Counted from the stretch's first letter, positions 37,626-47,902 are shown. The stretch: 64,000 bases of DNA from Sphingomonas sp. Ag1 (GCF_000980895.1 NZ_LAZX01000086.1:53719-117718), one strand, 5' to 3'. Notes: generated by a model not told the origin, from the letters alone. Numbers and translations: made by a program.

Positions 37626-39893
37626 TTAAGCGACGGCGCGGCCCGTCCCTGCCACGCTTGGGGCCACCTTTGAAAGCCCCGAAATCGCGCAGCTGGACAA
37701 TTGCAGCGCGAGGATCGACTCGGCACCCTGATTGCGGTTGAGCCCGGTCGGCATCAGGCCGTCGAAACAACCGCCGTCATGGACCGACGCCAGCGGCAGA
37801 TCGAGGTCGTTGAGACCAAGGTACCAGCCATAGGCGCGCTCCGCCTCGATCCGCCATTTCTCGTCACGCGTCGCGCTATACGCCGCGCAACAGGCCTCGA
37901 TCGTCGCCTGCGCCTCCAGCGGCTGCTGGTCGAACGGCAAGGGCGCCTCATAGGCGCGCCCGAAACTCTCCGATCCCACCGCGCGGAAGCGCCCTTCCGG
38001 GCTCTTCTGCTGCGAGATGATCCAGTCGAGCGTCTCGAGGCCGGTCTCCACCACCTCCGGACGGCCCAGCGCCTTGCCCGCGCGGATCAAAGCTTCGGGC
38101 AGGCGGGCGTTGTCATACGCCAGCACCACTTCGAACCACACCCAGTCCGGGCGGCGCGCCGTGTCGAGCAGCGCCATATGCTCGTCAGGGAAGCGCGACA
38201 GGATCGCATGTGCCAGTTGGTGTCCGGGCGACGCCTCCAACATCGCCGCCGCGCCCAGCATCGCAAAGGATTGCGCGCGCGGGCTGCCCAGATCGAATGC
38301 CAGGCTCGCGGTCATGTCGAACATCATCGTCGCCCAGTCGCGATGCTTGCGCGTGCGCGCGTCGCGCGCCGTGACCCCCAGAGCCCACAGCGCGCGACCG
38401 TTCGAATCCTCCGAACCGGTCTCCTCACACCAGGTCCGGTCGAAGTTCATGAAATTGCGGAAGCGCCGCTTCTCCGGGTTCCAGGCATATTGGACGAAGG
38501 AGGCATAGACGGTCGTCCATTTGTCGCGCGTCGCCTCGTCCAGCGTGTCGATCGCGCTCATCAGGATCAGCGCGCGGGCATTGTCGTCGATGCAATAACC
38601 GTGGCGGCGATCAGGCACCGAATAGATCGAATGCTGCAGCATCCCGGTCGAATCGCTCATCCGTTCCACCGCCGCGATGTCGGGGGCGAGCGGATTGATC
38701 GGCGCGGGCGCACCGATCCGCTGCGGTCGACCGTCGATGATGCTCGCGATCTCGCTCATGGCGCGCTCCGCCAGCCGCGACCACGTCATGGTGCGGCCAC
38801 GCTCATAGGCGCGCTGCGACAGACGGGTGCGATTACGCTCGCTGCCGAGGAGGTTGTTGATCTCGCGCGCGAACGCACCGACGTCGCGGAAATCGACCAG
38901 CACGCCATGCCCATCACCCAGGATCTCGGTCGCGTGCACATAGGGAGTGGAGATCACCGCCTTGCCGACGCCTACGGCGTAGGAAAGCGTTCCGCTCGTG
39001 ATCTGCGCCGGGTTCAGATAGGGCGTGACGTAGAGGTCGGCCGCCTGGAGATAGTCGATCAGCTCGTCATGTTCGACAAAGGCGTCGATGAAGGCGACAT
39101 TGTCGCCGACACCCTTCTCCGACGCCAGAGCACGCAGCGAATCACGGTATCGCTCGCCCTCATGCGCGACAAGGTTCGGGTGCGTGGCGCCCAGCACCAC
39201 GTACATCGCGTCGGGATGCTGGCCGACCACCTCCGGCATCGCCTCAATGACTGTCTCGATCCCCTTGCCCGGCGCCAGCAGGCCAAAGGTCAGGATGATC
39301 TTGCGCCCTTCCCAGCCGAAGCGCGGCTTGAAGCTGTCGGGGTCGGCAAATTCGCGGTCGGGCACGCCATGCGGGATCATCACGATCGAACGCGGATTGG
39401 CGCCATAGACCCGAGTGAGGATGTCCACGCCGCGCTCCGCCATCACGATCACCTTGGAGGCGCGCCGCAGCAGCCCCTCCATCACCGACCGCTCGTCCGC
39501 GCTGGGCTTCTCCAGCACGGTATGAAGCGTCACGATCAACGGCAAGGTGGTGCGGTCGAGCAGCGCGAGGATGTGCTCACCCGCTGCACCGCCATAGATG
39601 CCATATTCGTGCTGGACCCAGATCGCCTGCGCGCCCGATTCCTCGATCTTGCGCGCCGTCTCCAGATAGGCGGACCGATCCTGCTGCGGGATCGTCCCCG
39701 TCACCGCGGCCGGATAATCGTACCGGCCGACATGATCATCCATCGCATAGACGTCCACGGAAAGATCCGGGAACCGGCTGATCATCGCATTGTAGGTATC
39801 GGTAGTGAAGGTCGCCAATCCGCATTTGCGCGGCAGGAAATTACCGATGAGGGCAATGCGCTTGATGCCGTCGAGTGCGACCGCCTGATTCAT
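37626..39893 (-). CDS. GT4 glycosyltransferase fused to an alpha/alpha-toroid domain
   Basis: A 755-residue protein. Residues 1 to about 380 form a GT-B GT4 glycosyltransferase (LPRKCGLATFTTDTY; FGLLAPGKGIETVIEAMPEVV; Pro/Gly-rich acceptor loop, TSGTLSYAVGVGKAVISTPY). The rest (GYCIDDNARALILMSAI onward) is rich in helix pairs like a six-hairpin glycosidase toroid. It is upstream of the GH130 gene on the same strand. Such pairs are inferred to build or remodel a mannose-containing oligosaccharide; activity unknown. Confidence 0.87.
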   Translation of the reverse strand: MNQAVALDGIKRIALIGNFLPRKCGLATFTTDTYNAMISRFPDLSVDVYAMDDHVGRYDYPAAVTGTIPQQDRSAYLETARKIEESGAQAIWVQHEYGIYGGAAGEHILALLDRTTLPLIVTLHTVLEKPSADERSVMEGLLRRASKVIVMAERGVDILTRVYGANPRSIVMIPHGVPDREFADPDSFKPRFGWEGRKIILTFGLLAPGKGIETVIEAMPEVVGQHPDAMYVVLGATHPNLVAHEGERYRDSLRALASEKGVGDNVAFIDAFVEHDELIDYLQAADLYVTPYLNPAQITSGTLSYAVGVGKAVISTPYVHATEILGDGHGVLVDFRDVGAFAREINNLLGSERNRTRLSQRAYERGRTMTWSRLAERAMSEIASIIDGRPQRIGAPAPINPLAPDIAAVERMSDSTGMLQHSIYSVPDRRHGYCIDDNARALILMSAIDTLDEATRDKWTTVYASFVQYAWNPEKRRFRNFMNFDRTWCEETGSEDSNGRALWALGVTARDARTRKHRDWATMMFDMTASLAFDLGSPRAQSFAMLGAAAMLEASPGHQLAHAILSRFPDEHMALLDTARRPDWVWFEVVLAYDNARLPEALIRAGKALGRPEVVETGLETLDWIISQQKSPEGRFRAVGSESFGRAYEAPLPFDQQPLEAQATIEACCAAYSATRDEKWRIEAERAYGWYLGLNDLDLPLASVHDGGCFDGLMPTGLNRNQGAESILALQLSSCAISGLSKVAPSVAGTGRAVA

Positions 39894-40017
39894 CTCACTT
39901 GCCTTCGCTGGTAGAAAGACGCCCTGTTCACAAAGCGTTCAACCCGCAACAACGGGCGAACCGCAGCTTGGTTGCGTTTTATGCTGCGGTGCAAGATGCG
40001 GAAGCTACCAATACCGT

Positions 40018-40461
40018 TCAGCCGCGCCCGCGGTACGATGGGACCCCCTGATCCGGCACCCACAGCCCGGCCGGCGGGGCGGCGGTCTGCCAGAAAACAT
40101 CGATCGGGATCCCGCCGCGTGGATACCAGTAACCGCCGATGCGCAGCCATACCGGGTTCATCTCGGCGACCAGCCGCTCGCCGATGCCAACGGTGCAATC
40201 CTCGTGAAAGGCCGCGTGATTGCGGAAGCTGCCGAGAAACAGCTTCAGCGACTTCGACTCGACGATCGTCTCGCCCGGCACATAATCGATCACCAAATGC
40301 GCGAAGTCCGGCTGTGCCGTCACCGGGCAGAGCGAAGTGAACTCCGGCGCCACGAAGCGGATCAGGTAATTGCGGCCGGGACGCGGGTTGGGAACATAGT
40401 CGAGCACCGCTTCTTCCGGAGCCTGGGGGAGCGGGGTGGCCTTGCCGAGATGGAGTGTCAT
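40018..40461 (-). CDS. queF: preQ1 synthase (NADPH-dependent 7-cyano-7-deazaguanine reductase)
   Basis: A 147-residue type I (short) QueF. It reduces preQ0 to preQ1 for queuosine in tRNA. Catalytic Cys45 ([13 protein letters not shown]) and Asp52 are present, as are [14 protein letters not shown] and HED. Start [11 protein letters not shown] is used because the upstream in-frame residues are unlike the family. It is divergent from sseA. No preQ1 riboswitch was seen upstream. Confidence 0.95.
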   Translation of the reverse strand: MTLHLGKATPLPQAPEEAVLDYVPNPRPGRNYLIRFVAPEFTSLCPVTAQPDFAHLVIDYVPGETIVESKSLKLFLGSFRNHAAFHEDCTVGIGERLVAEMNPVWLRIGGYWYPRGGIPIDVFWQTAAPPAGLWVPDQGVPSYRGRG

Positions 40462-40566
40462 GCGCCGCGAGATAGTGGCACCCGCGCGGCGGCGCCAGTT
40501 CCGGGGCATCGCTGCACCGCCACCGGCTGTTTCGACTTCGCACGGCCCGCTCGCTAAGGGAACGCC

Positions 40567-41403
40567 ATGGACGCACTGGTTTCAACCGAATGGCTCGCCA
40601 CCGCAATCGCTGACCCCGACGTCAGGATCGCAGATTGCACGTGGTTCCTGCCCACCGAAGATCGCGATGCCGCCGCGGAATATGCGCAGGCGCACATCCC
40701 CGGCGCGGTCTTCCTCGACCTCGCCGAGATCGTCGATACCGACGCCGCCGCCCCCATGATGCTGCCCCCGCGCGAGAAATTCGTCAGCCGGCTCTCGCGG
40801 CTCGGCATTGGCGATGGCACGCGGATCATCCTGTACGATCAGTCGCCGCACCACACGGCGGCGCGCGGCTGGGCGATGCTGCGCAGCTTTGGGATCACCG
40901 ACGTGGCGCTGCTCGACGGTGGCCTTGCCAAGTGGCGCGCCGAGGGGCGCCCGGTGATCAGCGAGGCCGCCCCGCCCAAGGCACGCCACCTCACCCCGCC
41001 AACGCAGGGCGCGCTGATCCGCACGCTCGCCGACATGAAGGATATCGTGGCGAACGGCAGCGAACAGATCCTCGATGCCCGCACGCCCAGCCGCTTTGCC
41101 GGCGCGGAACCGGAACCGCGCCCGGGCGTGACGCCGGGGCACATCCCGGGATCGATCAACCTTCCCTACACGCGCTTCTTCAACGACGATGGAACGTGGA
41201 AGCGCGGCGCCGAGCTCGCGCAGATCTTCGCCGATGACGGCATCGATCTCGACCGGCCGACCGTCGCGACCTGCGGATCGGGGGTCACCGCCTCGGTGAT
41301 CGCCTTCGCCGGACACCTGCTTGGCCGCGAGATCGCCGTCTATGACGGCAGCTGGGCGGAATGGGGCGCCGATCCGACGACGCCGAAGGAAACCGGCCAG
41401 TGA
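40567..41403 (+). CDS. sseA: 3-mercaptopyruvate sulfurtransferase
   Basis: A 278-residue rhodanese-type enzyme with two rhodanese domains: an inactive N-terminal one ([15 protein letters not shown]) and a catalytic one with Cys236 in ATCGSGVTA (CGSGVT is the mercaptopyruvate-type loop; thiosulfate enzymes have CRKGVT). Transfers sulfur from 3-mercaptopyruvate. Its stop overlaps the metC start (GTGA), so translation is coupled. Confidence 0.94.
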   Translation: MDALVSTEWLATAIADPDVRIADCTWFLPTEDRDAAAEYAQAHIPGAVFLDLAEIVDTDAAAPMMLPPREKFVSRLSRLGIGDGTRIILYDQSPHHTAARGWAMLRSFGITDVALLDGGLAKWRAEGRPVISEAAPPKARHLTPPTQGALIRTLADMKDIVANGSEQILDARTPSRFAGAEPEPRPGVTPGHIPGSINLPYTRFFNDDGTWKRGAELAQIFADDGIDLDRPTVATCGSGVTASVIAFAGHLLGREIAVYDGSWAEWGADPTTPKETGQ

Positions 41404-42623
41404 GCGCCGATCGCTTGGACGACGATCACGAGGGCAACCACAAACCGATCGGCGATGCCACCCGCGTCGTAACTGCCGGCCGACGGCCGGAATGGACGCA
41501 GGGCGTGGTCAATCCGCCGGTTTGGCGCGCGTCGACTCACCTCTACGATACGGTGGGCGATCTGCGCGCCGCCGGCGGGCGCGACACGCACCACCGCCTG
41601 TTCTACGGGCGGCGCGGCGCGCCGACACAATGGAGTCTGGCGGAGGCGCTGACCGAACTGGAACCGGGGGCGGAGGCAACGTTCCTCTATCCCTCCGGCG
41701 TAGCGGCGATCGCGGCGGCGCTCCTGTCGGTGCTCTCGCCCGGCGACGAACTGCTGCTCACCGATTCGGCCTATGATCCCACGCGGTCGATGGCGACCGG
41801 CCTGCTGAAGCGTTTCGGCATCAGCACGCGCTTCTACGATCCACTGATCGGTGCCGGGATCGCCGACCTTATCGGTGAGCGCACGCGGGCGATCTTCATG
41901 GAAAGCCCAGGCAGCCTCACCTTCGAGGTGCAGGACGTGCCCGCCATCGTCGCCGCCGCCAGGGCGCGCGGCGTCACCACGCTGCTGGACAATACCTGGG
42001 CCACGCCGCTGCATTTCCGCGCGATCGAACAGGGCGTCGACCTGTCGATCCTCGCCTGCACCAAATATGTGGTCGGCCATTCGGACGTGATGCTGGGCAG
42101 CGTCACCGCGACCGCGCCGCACTGGCGAAAGCTGCGCGAGACGAGCTTCCAATTGGGCCAGGTGGTCAGCCCCGACGATGCCTGGCTTGGTTCACGCGGA
42201 CTGCGCACCATGGCCGTGCGCCTCGCCCATCATCAGGCCAGCGCGCTAAAGATCGCGCAATGGCTGGAGGGCCGGCCGGAGGTCGACCGGGTGCTGCACC
42301 CGGCGCTGCCGTCGTGTCCGGGGCACGGCATCTTCACGCGCGATTTTCGCGGGTCGAGCGGCCTGTTCTCGTTCGTGCTCGCCGGCGGCGGCGAAGCGGC
42401 ACGCTCCGCGCTGATCGACGGCCTGCGGCATTTCGGAATCGGCTATTCATGGGGCGGGTTCGAGAGCCTGGCGATCCCGGTCGACCCCGGCAATTATCGC
42501 ACGGCCACACGGCCGGACTTCGCCGGCCCCGTCGTGCGGCTGCAGATCGGGCTGGAGGACAGCGATGATCTGATCGCCGACCTCGCGGCCGGCCTGGAGC
42601 GATTCGCCGCCGTCCGGGGCTGA
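41400..42623 (+). CDS. metC: cystathionine beta-lyase
   Basis: A 407-residue PLP enzyme of the Cys/Met metabolism family, splitting cystathionine to homocysteine, pyruvate and ammonia. Lys222 in LACTKYVVGHSDVM is the Schiff base; FYGRRGAPTQWSL and YPSGVAAIAAAL place the substrate and phosphate contacts. The start is a GTG overlapping the sseA stop by 4 bases. The sequence is MetC-like (GRRGAPTQ) more than cystathionine gamma-synthase. Confidence 0.92.
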   Translation: MSADRLDDDHEGNHKPIGDATRVVTAGRRPEWTQGVVNPPVWRASTHLYDTVGDLRAAGGRDTHHRLFYGRRGAPTQWSLAEALTELEPGAEATFLYPSGVAAIAAALLSVLSPGDELLLTDSAYDPTRSMATGLLKRFGISTRFYDPLIGAGIADLIGERTRAIFMESPGSLTFEVQDVPAIVAAARARGVTTLLDNTWATPLHFRAIEQGVDLSILACTKYVVGHSDVMLGSVTATAPHWRKLRETSFQLGQVVSPDDAWLGSRGLRTMAVRLAHHQASALKIAQWLEGRPEVDRVLHPALPSCPGHGIFTRDFRGSSGLFSFVLAGGGEAARSALIDGLRHFGIGYSWGGFESLAIPVDPGNYRTATRPDFAGPVVRLQIGLEDSDDLIADLAAGLERFAAVRG

Positions 42624-42644
42624 CCCGGACAGCGGCATGATCGC

Positions 42645-43052
42645 TCAGCGGGGCGCGTTCGCGCGCGCGTCCTGCCCGTCGCCTTCCGGCGCGGCGATGA
42701 TGTCGCGGGTTGTCTGCCCCTTGTCGACGACGTTGGTCTCGGGATCACCTGCGGAGGAGCGGATCCCCGCCTCGGCCGAATCGTCACCTGCCGCCCGGAT
42801 GACCGCCGTCTCGCCCGCGCTGCGCGGAGCGTTGCCGAACAGCGCCTCCAGCGTCTGCGCCTGCGCGGCGGTGGCCGATTGGACGCGTGCCGCACCCGGC
42901 GTCGGCGGCACCAGCGCGAAATCGGGCGGGATGATCAGCGAGGGCTGACGCGCCACCGCGAATTCGTCGGGACGGTCGCGATTGAGCCCGTTGCTCGCGC
43001 ATCCGGCCAGCAGCACCGCAAGGCCAGCGCCCATGACAATCGACTTACGCAT
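42645..43052 (-). CDS. DUF3035 lipoprotein
   Basis: A 135-residue lipoprotein: signal peptide with lipobox LLAGC (Cys18), then a proline-rich start (PSLIIPPDFALVPPTPG) and a helical, low-complexity region. The PPDFALVPPTPG motif is the DUF3035 hallmark. Function unknown. It overlaps the 3' end of lspA by 8 bases; its own maturation would need LspA. Confidence 0.88.
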   Translation of the reverse strand: MRKSIVMGAGLAVLLAGCASNGLNRDRPDEFAVARQPSLIIPPDFALVPPTPGAARVQSATAAQAQTLEALFGNAPRSAGETAVIRAAGDDSAEAGIRSSAGDPETNVVDKGQTTRDIIAAPEGDGQDARANAPR

Positions 43053-43572
43053 TCACATTCTCCGAAGCCATCTTGTCAGGCTTTGCCGTGGGCTTATCGC
43101 GAATCAGCAGCGCGCGCACCAGCAGAATGAGCACGCCGATGGTGATGGCCGCATCCGCCACGTTGAACACCAGGAACGGCCGCCACTCGCCGAAATGCAG
43201 GTCGGCGAAGTCCACGACATAGCCGAACCGCACCCGGTCGACGATATTGCCGAGCGCCCCGCCCAGCACCAGGCCAAGCGCGAGCTTGTCCGCCGCCTTC
43301 TCCTCGCGCCACATCCAGAAGGTGACGGCACCGGCGATCGCCGCGGTCATCACCACAAGCCCCCAGCGCGCCAGTTCGCTCTCCGCGCGCAGCAGCCCCA
43401 GGCTCACGCCCATGTTCTGTACGAAGCGAAGATCGAAAAAGGACACGATCTCGCGCGATGCACCCAGGAAGTTGATGCCGAGCGGCCCGGTCACCACCCA
43501 TTTGATCAGCTGGTCGAGCACGAACACCGCCGCCGCGAGCACCAGGCCGGCAACAGGCACGCTGCGCTTCAC
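43045..43572 (-). CDS. lspA: lipoprotein signal peptidase
   Basis: A 175-residue inner-membrane aspartyl protease cutting prolipoprotein signal peptides. Four hydrophobic helices, with the catalytic Asp pair in GGALGNIVDRV and FNVADAAITIG. The start is a GTG (VKRSVPVAGL) overlapping the ileS stop as GTGA. IleS-LspA order is widespread, and a lipoprotein gene follows at once. Confidence 0.96.
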   Translation of the reverse strand: MKRSVPVAGLVLAAAVFVLDQLIKWVVTGPLGINFLGASREIVSFFDLRFVQNMGVSLGLLRAESELARWGLVVMTAAIAGAVTFWMWREEKAADKLALGLVLGGALGNIVDRVRFGYVVDFADLHFGEWRPFLVFNVADAAITIGVLILLVRALLIRDKPTAKPDKMASENVNA

Positions 43573-46406
43573 GCCGGCACCTCGTCGCTCACCACATCGG
43601 CGCAGCGCGCGCACAGCGCATTGTCCTCGACAAGCTCGGGCAGCAGGCGCCAGCAGCGCCCGCATTTGTGATAATCGGTCCGGCTCACCGTCACCTCATC
43701 GCCCGGCGATACCTTCGCCACGATGAACGCCTCGGCCAGCTGGTCGACCGGCAGCGGCGTGTCGGTGACGGTCACGTCCGCTTCCAGGCTGGAGCGAACG
43801 ATCTTCTCGCGGCGCAGCGGCTCGATCGCCTCGGTCACCCGCTCGCGCAGGCGCCGCACCTCGAGCCAGCGCGCACTGACGTCCTCGCCCGCTTCCGCCG
43901 GCAGCTCGGGCCAGTCGAGGAAGTGCACCGAGCTATCCTCGCTCGGGAAGCGCGATTGCCACACTTCCTCGGCGGTGAAGACCAGTACCGGCGCCGCCCA
44001 GCGCACCATCGCGTGGAACAGCACGTCGAGCATCGTCCGATACGCCCGGCGCTTCACGTCGTCCGGGGCGTCGCAATAAAGCGAATCCTTGCGGATATCG
44101 AAGAAGAAGGCCGACAGGTCCTCGTTGGCGAAATCGCTCAGCAGGCGGACGTAGCCGTTGAAGTCGTAATCGGCGATCGCGCGCTTGAGCTGCTGGTCCA
44201 GCGCATGGACGAGGTGGAGCATATAGCGCTCCAGCTCGGGCCATTCCGCGACCGGCAGCTTCTCCGCCTCGTCGAACCCGTCGAGCGCGCCGAGCAGGTA
44301 GCGGAACGTGTTGCGCAACTTGCGATATTGGTCCGCGACGCCGGCCAGGATCTCCTTGCCGATGCGGTGATCCTCGGTGAAATCCACCGACAGCGCCCAC
44401 AGCCGCAGGATGTCCGCGCCGTAATCGCGCATCAGATCAAGCGGGTTGATCGTGTTGCCGAGGCTCTTGGACATTTTCATGCCCTTGGCGTCCATCGTGA
44501 AGCCGTGCGTCAGCACCGCATCGTACGGCGCCCGCCCGCGCGTGCCGCAGCTTTCCAGCAGCGAGGACTGGAACCAGCCGCGATGCTGGTCCGACCCCTC
44601 AAGATACAGGTCCGCCGGCCATGACAATTCCGGCCAGCGCCCGCTTTCCAGCACGAAGGCATGGGTGCAGCCCGAATCGAACCACACGTCGAGAATGTCG
44701 GTGACCCGCTCGTAATCTGCCGGATCACGCCCCTCGCCAAGGAAGCCAGCCGTCGCCTCGTCGGTCCAGGCATCGACGCCCTTCTCGCGGAAGGCCTCGA
44801 CGACGCGCGCGTTCACCGCCGGGTCGACCAGCAATTCGCCCGTCGCACGATGCACGAACAAGGCGATGGGCACGCCCCAGGCGCGCTGCCGGCTGATCAC
44901 CCAGTCCGGCCGCCCCTCGACCATCGCGCCGATGCGGTTGCGCCCCTTCTCGGGCACGAAGCGAGTCGCGGCGATCGCGGCCACCGCCTTCTGCCGCAGC
45001 GTGTCGCCACCCTCGATCGGCTTGTCGACGGCGATGAACCATTGCGGCGTGCAGCGGAAGATCACCTTCGCCTTGGAGCGCCACGAATGCGGATAGCTGT
45101 GCTTGAAATCGTCGCTCGCTGCGACCAGTGCGCCGGCTTCACGCAGGTCGGCGCAGATCGGGCCATCGCTGGCGACGAACTTCTTGTTGATGACGCTGCC
45201 CTGCCCGCCGAGCCACAGCCAGTCGGAACGGTACATGCCGCCGGCATCCACCGCGAAGACCGGATCGATGCCATGCGCCTTGCACAGCTCAAAATCGTCC
45301 TCGCCATGGTCAGGCGCCATATGGACGAGGCCGGTGCCCGCATCGGTCGTGACGAAATCGCCCGGCAGGAACGGGCGCGGTTTGGCGAAGAAGCCGCCCA
45401 GTTCATGCATCGGGTGACGCGCGACCGCGCCCGCCAGCTTCTCGCCGCTGAACGCCGCCAGCACCGTCACCGTGCCCGCCGCATCACCAATCTTCACCAC
45501 CACCGGGTGCCCGATCCGCGCGCCGAAGCTTTCCAGCAGATCGCGCGCCACCAGCAGCGTGCGCGGCCCTTCGACCATGTCGTCAAAGCGGGCGAGGACG
45601 TATTCGACCTCCGGACCATAGGCGAGCGCCTGGTTCACCGGGATCGTCCACGGCGTCGTGGTCCAGATCACCGCATGTGCGCCGACCAGCTCCGGCGCGT
45701 TCGGCGCCTCAATGATTTCGAACGCGACGTCGATCTGCGTCGACACCACATCCTCATATTCGACTTCGGCCTCGGCCAGCGCGGTCTTCTCGACCGGGCT
45801 CCACATCACCGGCTTTGCGCCGCGATACAGCTGCCCCGTCTCGGCGAACTTCATCAGCTCGGACACGATCGTCGCTTCCGCGGCGAAGTCCATCGTCAGA
45901 TACGGCTTGTCCCAGTCGCCATTGACGCCCAGCCGCTTCAGCTGCTCGCGCTGCGTATCGACCCATTTCTGGGCATAGGCGCGGCATTCGGCGCGGAATT
46001 CGGCCGGCGGCACCTCGTCCTTGTTCAGCTTCTTCTTGCGATATTCTTCCTCGACCTTCCACTCGATCGGCAGGCCGTGGCAATCCCATCCGGGAACGTA
46101 AGGCGCGTTCTTCCCCAGCAACGTCTGGGTGCGCACCACCATGTCCTTCAGGATATGGTTCAGCGCATGGCCGATGTGCATGTCGCCATTGGCATAGGGC
46201 GGGCCGTCGTGGAGGATGAACGTCTCACGGTCGGCGCGCTGCTCGCGCAGCCGCTGGTACAGGCCCAGCCGCTGCCACCGCTCGAGAATCGCGGGCTCCT
46301 TCTGCGGCAGGCCCGCCTTCATCGGGAAGTCGGTCTTCGGCAAGAAGACAGTGTCGCGCCAATCCTTGGGATCGGCAGTCGGTGCGGAGGGTGTATCGTC
46401 GGCCAT
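43569..46406 (-). CDS. ileS: isoleucyl-tRNA synthetase
   Basis: A 945-residue class I synthetase charging tRNA-Ile, with an editing domain. HIGH is HIGH in ANGDMHIGHALNHI near residue 76, and KMSKSLGN is near 650. The C-terminal zinc finger (CGRCWRLLP...LCARC) is intact. Start MADDTPSAP is favoured over an ATG five codons earlier. Upstream neighbour ribF, downstream lspA in translational coupling. Confidence 0.97.
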   Translation of the reverse strand: MADDTPSAPTADPKDWRDTVFLPKTDFPMKAGLPQKEPAILERWQRLGLYQRLREQRADRETFILHDGPPYANGDMHIGHALNHILKDMVVRTQTLLGKNAPYVPGWDCHGLPIEWKVEEEYRKKKLNKDEVPPAEFRAECRAYAQKWVDTQREQLKRLGVNGDWDKPYLTMDFAAEATIVSELMKFAETGQLYRGAKPVMWSPVEKTALAEAEVEYEDVVSTQIDVAFEIIEAPNAPELVGAHAVIWTTTPWTIPVNQALAYGPEVEYVLARFDDMVEGPRTLLVARDLLESFGARIGHPVVVKIGDAAGTVTVLAAFSGEKLAGAVARHPMHELGGFFAKPRPFLPGDFVTTDAGTGLVHMAPDHGEDDFELCKAHGIDPVFAVDAGGMYRSDWLWLGGQGSVINKKFVASDGPICADLREAGALVAASDDFKHSYPHSWRSKAKVIFRCTPQWFIAVDKPIEGGDTLRQKAVAAIAATRFVPEKGRNRIGAMVEGRPDWVISRQRAWGVPIALFVHRATGELLVDPAVNARVVEAFREKGVDAWTDEATAGFLGEGRDPADYERVTDILDVWFDSGCTHAFVLESGRWPELSWPADLYLEGSDQHRGWFQSSLLESCGTRGRAPYDAVLTHGFTMDAKGMKMSKSLGNTINPLDLMRDYGADILRLWALSVDFTEDHRIGKEILAGVADQYRKLRNTFRYLLGALDGFDEAEKLPVAEWPELERYMLHLVHALDQQLKRAIADYDFNGYVRLLSDFANEDLSAFFFDIRKDSLYCDAPDDVKRRAYRTMLDVLFHAMVRWAAPVLVFTAEEVWQSRFPSEDSSVHFLDWPELPAEAGEDVSARWLEVRRLRERVTEAIEPLRREKIVRSSLEADVTVTDTPLPVDQLAEAFIVAKVSPGDEVTVSRTDYHKCGRCWRLLPELVEDNALCARCADVVSDEVPA

Positions 46407-46453
46407 GGGTGCCGCGCGCATTACGGCTTTACCTCCCCTCCCTGCAAGAAGGG

Positions 46454-47395
46454 TTAGCGCGCGAGCAATTCGCGCGCCCGGTCGCAGTCCGCCGCCATCT
46501 GCGCCTTGAGCGCCTCAAGCGAGTCGAATTTCGCCTCCGGCCGCAGATAGTCGATCAGCGCGACGTCGATCGTCTGGCCGTACAGGTCGCCGGAAAAATC
46601 GAAGAGGTACGGCTCCAGCAGCTCCTTGGGCGGATCGAAGCTCGGCCGAATCCCCAGATTGGCCGCGCCATCGACCACGCGCCCATTCTCCAGCGTCACG
46701 CGCACCGCATAGATGCCGTACGCCGGGCGCAGGTAATTGCCGAGATCGACATTGGCGGTGGGATAGCCGATCTCGCGCCCCAGCTTGTCCCCATGGCGCA
46801 CTTCGCCGCGGATCGTGAAGGGCCGGGTCAGCAAGCGGGCGGCGTTGCGCGGCCGCCCCTCGCGCAGCGCGGCGCGGATGCTGGTGGACGACACCTTCTC
46901 GCCATCCAGCGTCACTGCCCCGACGGTATCGGTCGAAAAGCCGAGCTCCTGCCCCAGCGTCGCCAGCAGGCCGACATCGCCCGAGCGCCCCTTGCCAAAG
47001 GTGAAATCGGCGCCGGTCACCACGCCCGCCGCGCCGATCTGCTCGAGCAGGCGCGAGCGAACGAACGCCTCGGCCGATTCCGCTGCCAGCGCCGCGTCAA
47101 AGGTGAAGACGAGCAGCGCGTCGGCCCCGGCCTGCTGCATCAGCTCGGCCCGCTGCTCCAGCGTGGTCAGGCGGAACCAGGGCGTATCGGGCTTGAAGAA
47201 CCGCATCGGATGCGGATCGAACGTCGCGACCAGTGCGGGGCGCCCCTCGGCACGCGCACGCTCGACCGCGCGGCCCACCACCGCCTGATGCCCCAGGTGA
47301 AAGCCATCGAAATTGCCCAGCGCCACGATCGCGCCGCGCAATGCCTCGGGCAACGCCTCGCGCGCGTCCAGCCTGATGGGTCCCTGCCGCTCCAT
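46454..47395 (-). CDS. ribF: bifunctional riboflavin kinase/FAD synthetase
   Basis: A 313-residue enzyme making FMN and FAD. The N-terminal nucleotidyltransferase has NFDGFHLGHQAVV, the C-terminal kinase has GDKLGREIGYPTANV. RibF next to ileS is a common arrangement. Starts 26 bases after folA's stop. No FMN riboswitch is present, as expected for a synthase-independent ribF. Confidence 0.97.
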   Translation of the reverse strand: MERQGPIRLDAREALPEALRGAIVALGNFDGFHLGHQAVVGRAVERARAEGRPALVATFDPHPMRFFKPDTPWFRLTTLEQRAELMQQAGADALLVFTFDAALAAESAEAFVRSRLLEQIGAAGVVTGADFTFGKGRSGDVGLLATLGQELGFSTDTVGAVTLDGEKVSSTSIRAALREGRPRNAARLLTRPFTIRGEVRHGDKLGREIGYPTANVDLGNYLRPAYGIYAVRVTLENGRVVDGAANLGIRPSFDPPKELLEPYLFDFSGDLYGQTIDVALIDYLRPEAKFDSLEALKAQMAADCDRARELLAR

Positions 47396-47421
47396 TGCAG
47401 CGGCGCATAGCGGCACGTGCC

Positions 47422-47901
47422 TCAGCGCACCAGTGTCACGAAGCTGTAGGCGGGACGATCGCCGTCCGCCGGGTGATCCTCGCGGAATATCTCCCGCCAC
47501 CCGGTGAAGGGCGGGACGATCGTATCGCCCTCGGGCGTTGAATGAACCTCGGTCAGCTCGACCCGCTCGGCACGGTCGGCGAACAGCGCGAAGACATCCG
47601 CCCCGCCGATCACCGCCGCATCGCCCCCGGCGAGCGCCAGCGCCTCCTCCGGGCTGTGCGCGACCTCCGCCCCTGCAGCCTGCCAGGCGCGGTCGCGGGT
47701 CAGGACAATGTGGCGGCGGCCGGGCAGCGGCGCGGGAAAGCTCTCGAACGTCTTGCGCCCCATGATCATCGGCCGCCCGATCGTTTGCGCCTTGAACCGC
47801 TTCAGGTCCGCCGGGAGATGCCACGGCAGCGCGCCATCCCGGCCGATGACGCCATTGGCCGCCCGCGCCAGATGCAGCGACAAGGTGACCGGCACGGTCA
47901 T
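47422..47901 (-). CDS. folA: dihydrofolate reductase
   Basis: A 159-residue DHFR reducing dihydrofolate formed by ThyA. ANGVIGRDGALPWHLPADLKRFK holds the substrate loop and the conserved Asp; GRKTFESFP and AVIGGADVFALF form the NADPH site. An ATG four codons earlier is possible. Its start lies one base after the stop of a 40-codon gene, and thyA is upstream, so the thymidylate/folate cycle genes share an operon. Confidence 0.96.
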   Translation of the reverse strand: MTVPVTLSLHLARAANGVIGRDGALPWHLPADLKRFKAQTIGRPMIMGRKTFESFPAPLPGRRHIVLTRDRAWQAAGAEVAHSPEEALALAGGDAAVIGGADVFALFADRAERVELTEVHSTPEGDTIVPPFTGWREIFREDHPADGDRPAYSFVTLVR

Positions 47902-47902
47902 G

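Noticed and set aside
37701..39914. 737-codon plus-strand frame opposite the GT4 gene
   Set aside because: Shadow frame, rich in Arg/His/Asp, no recognisable domain.
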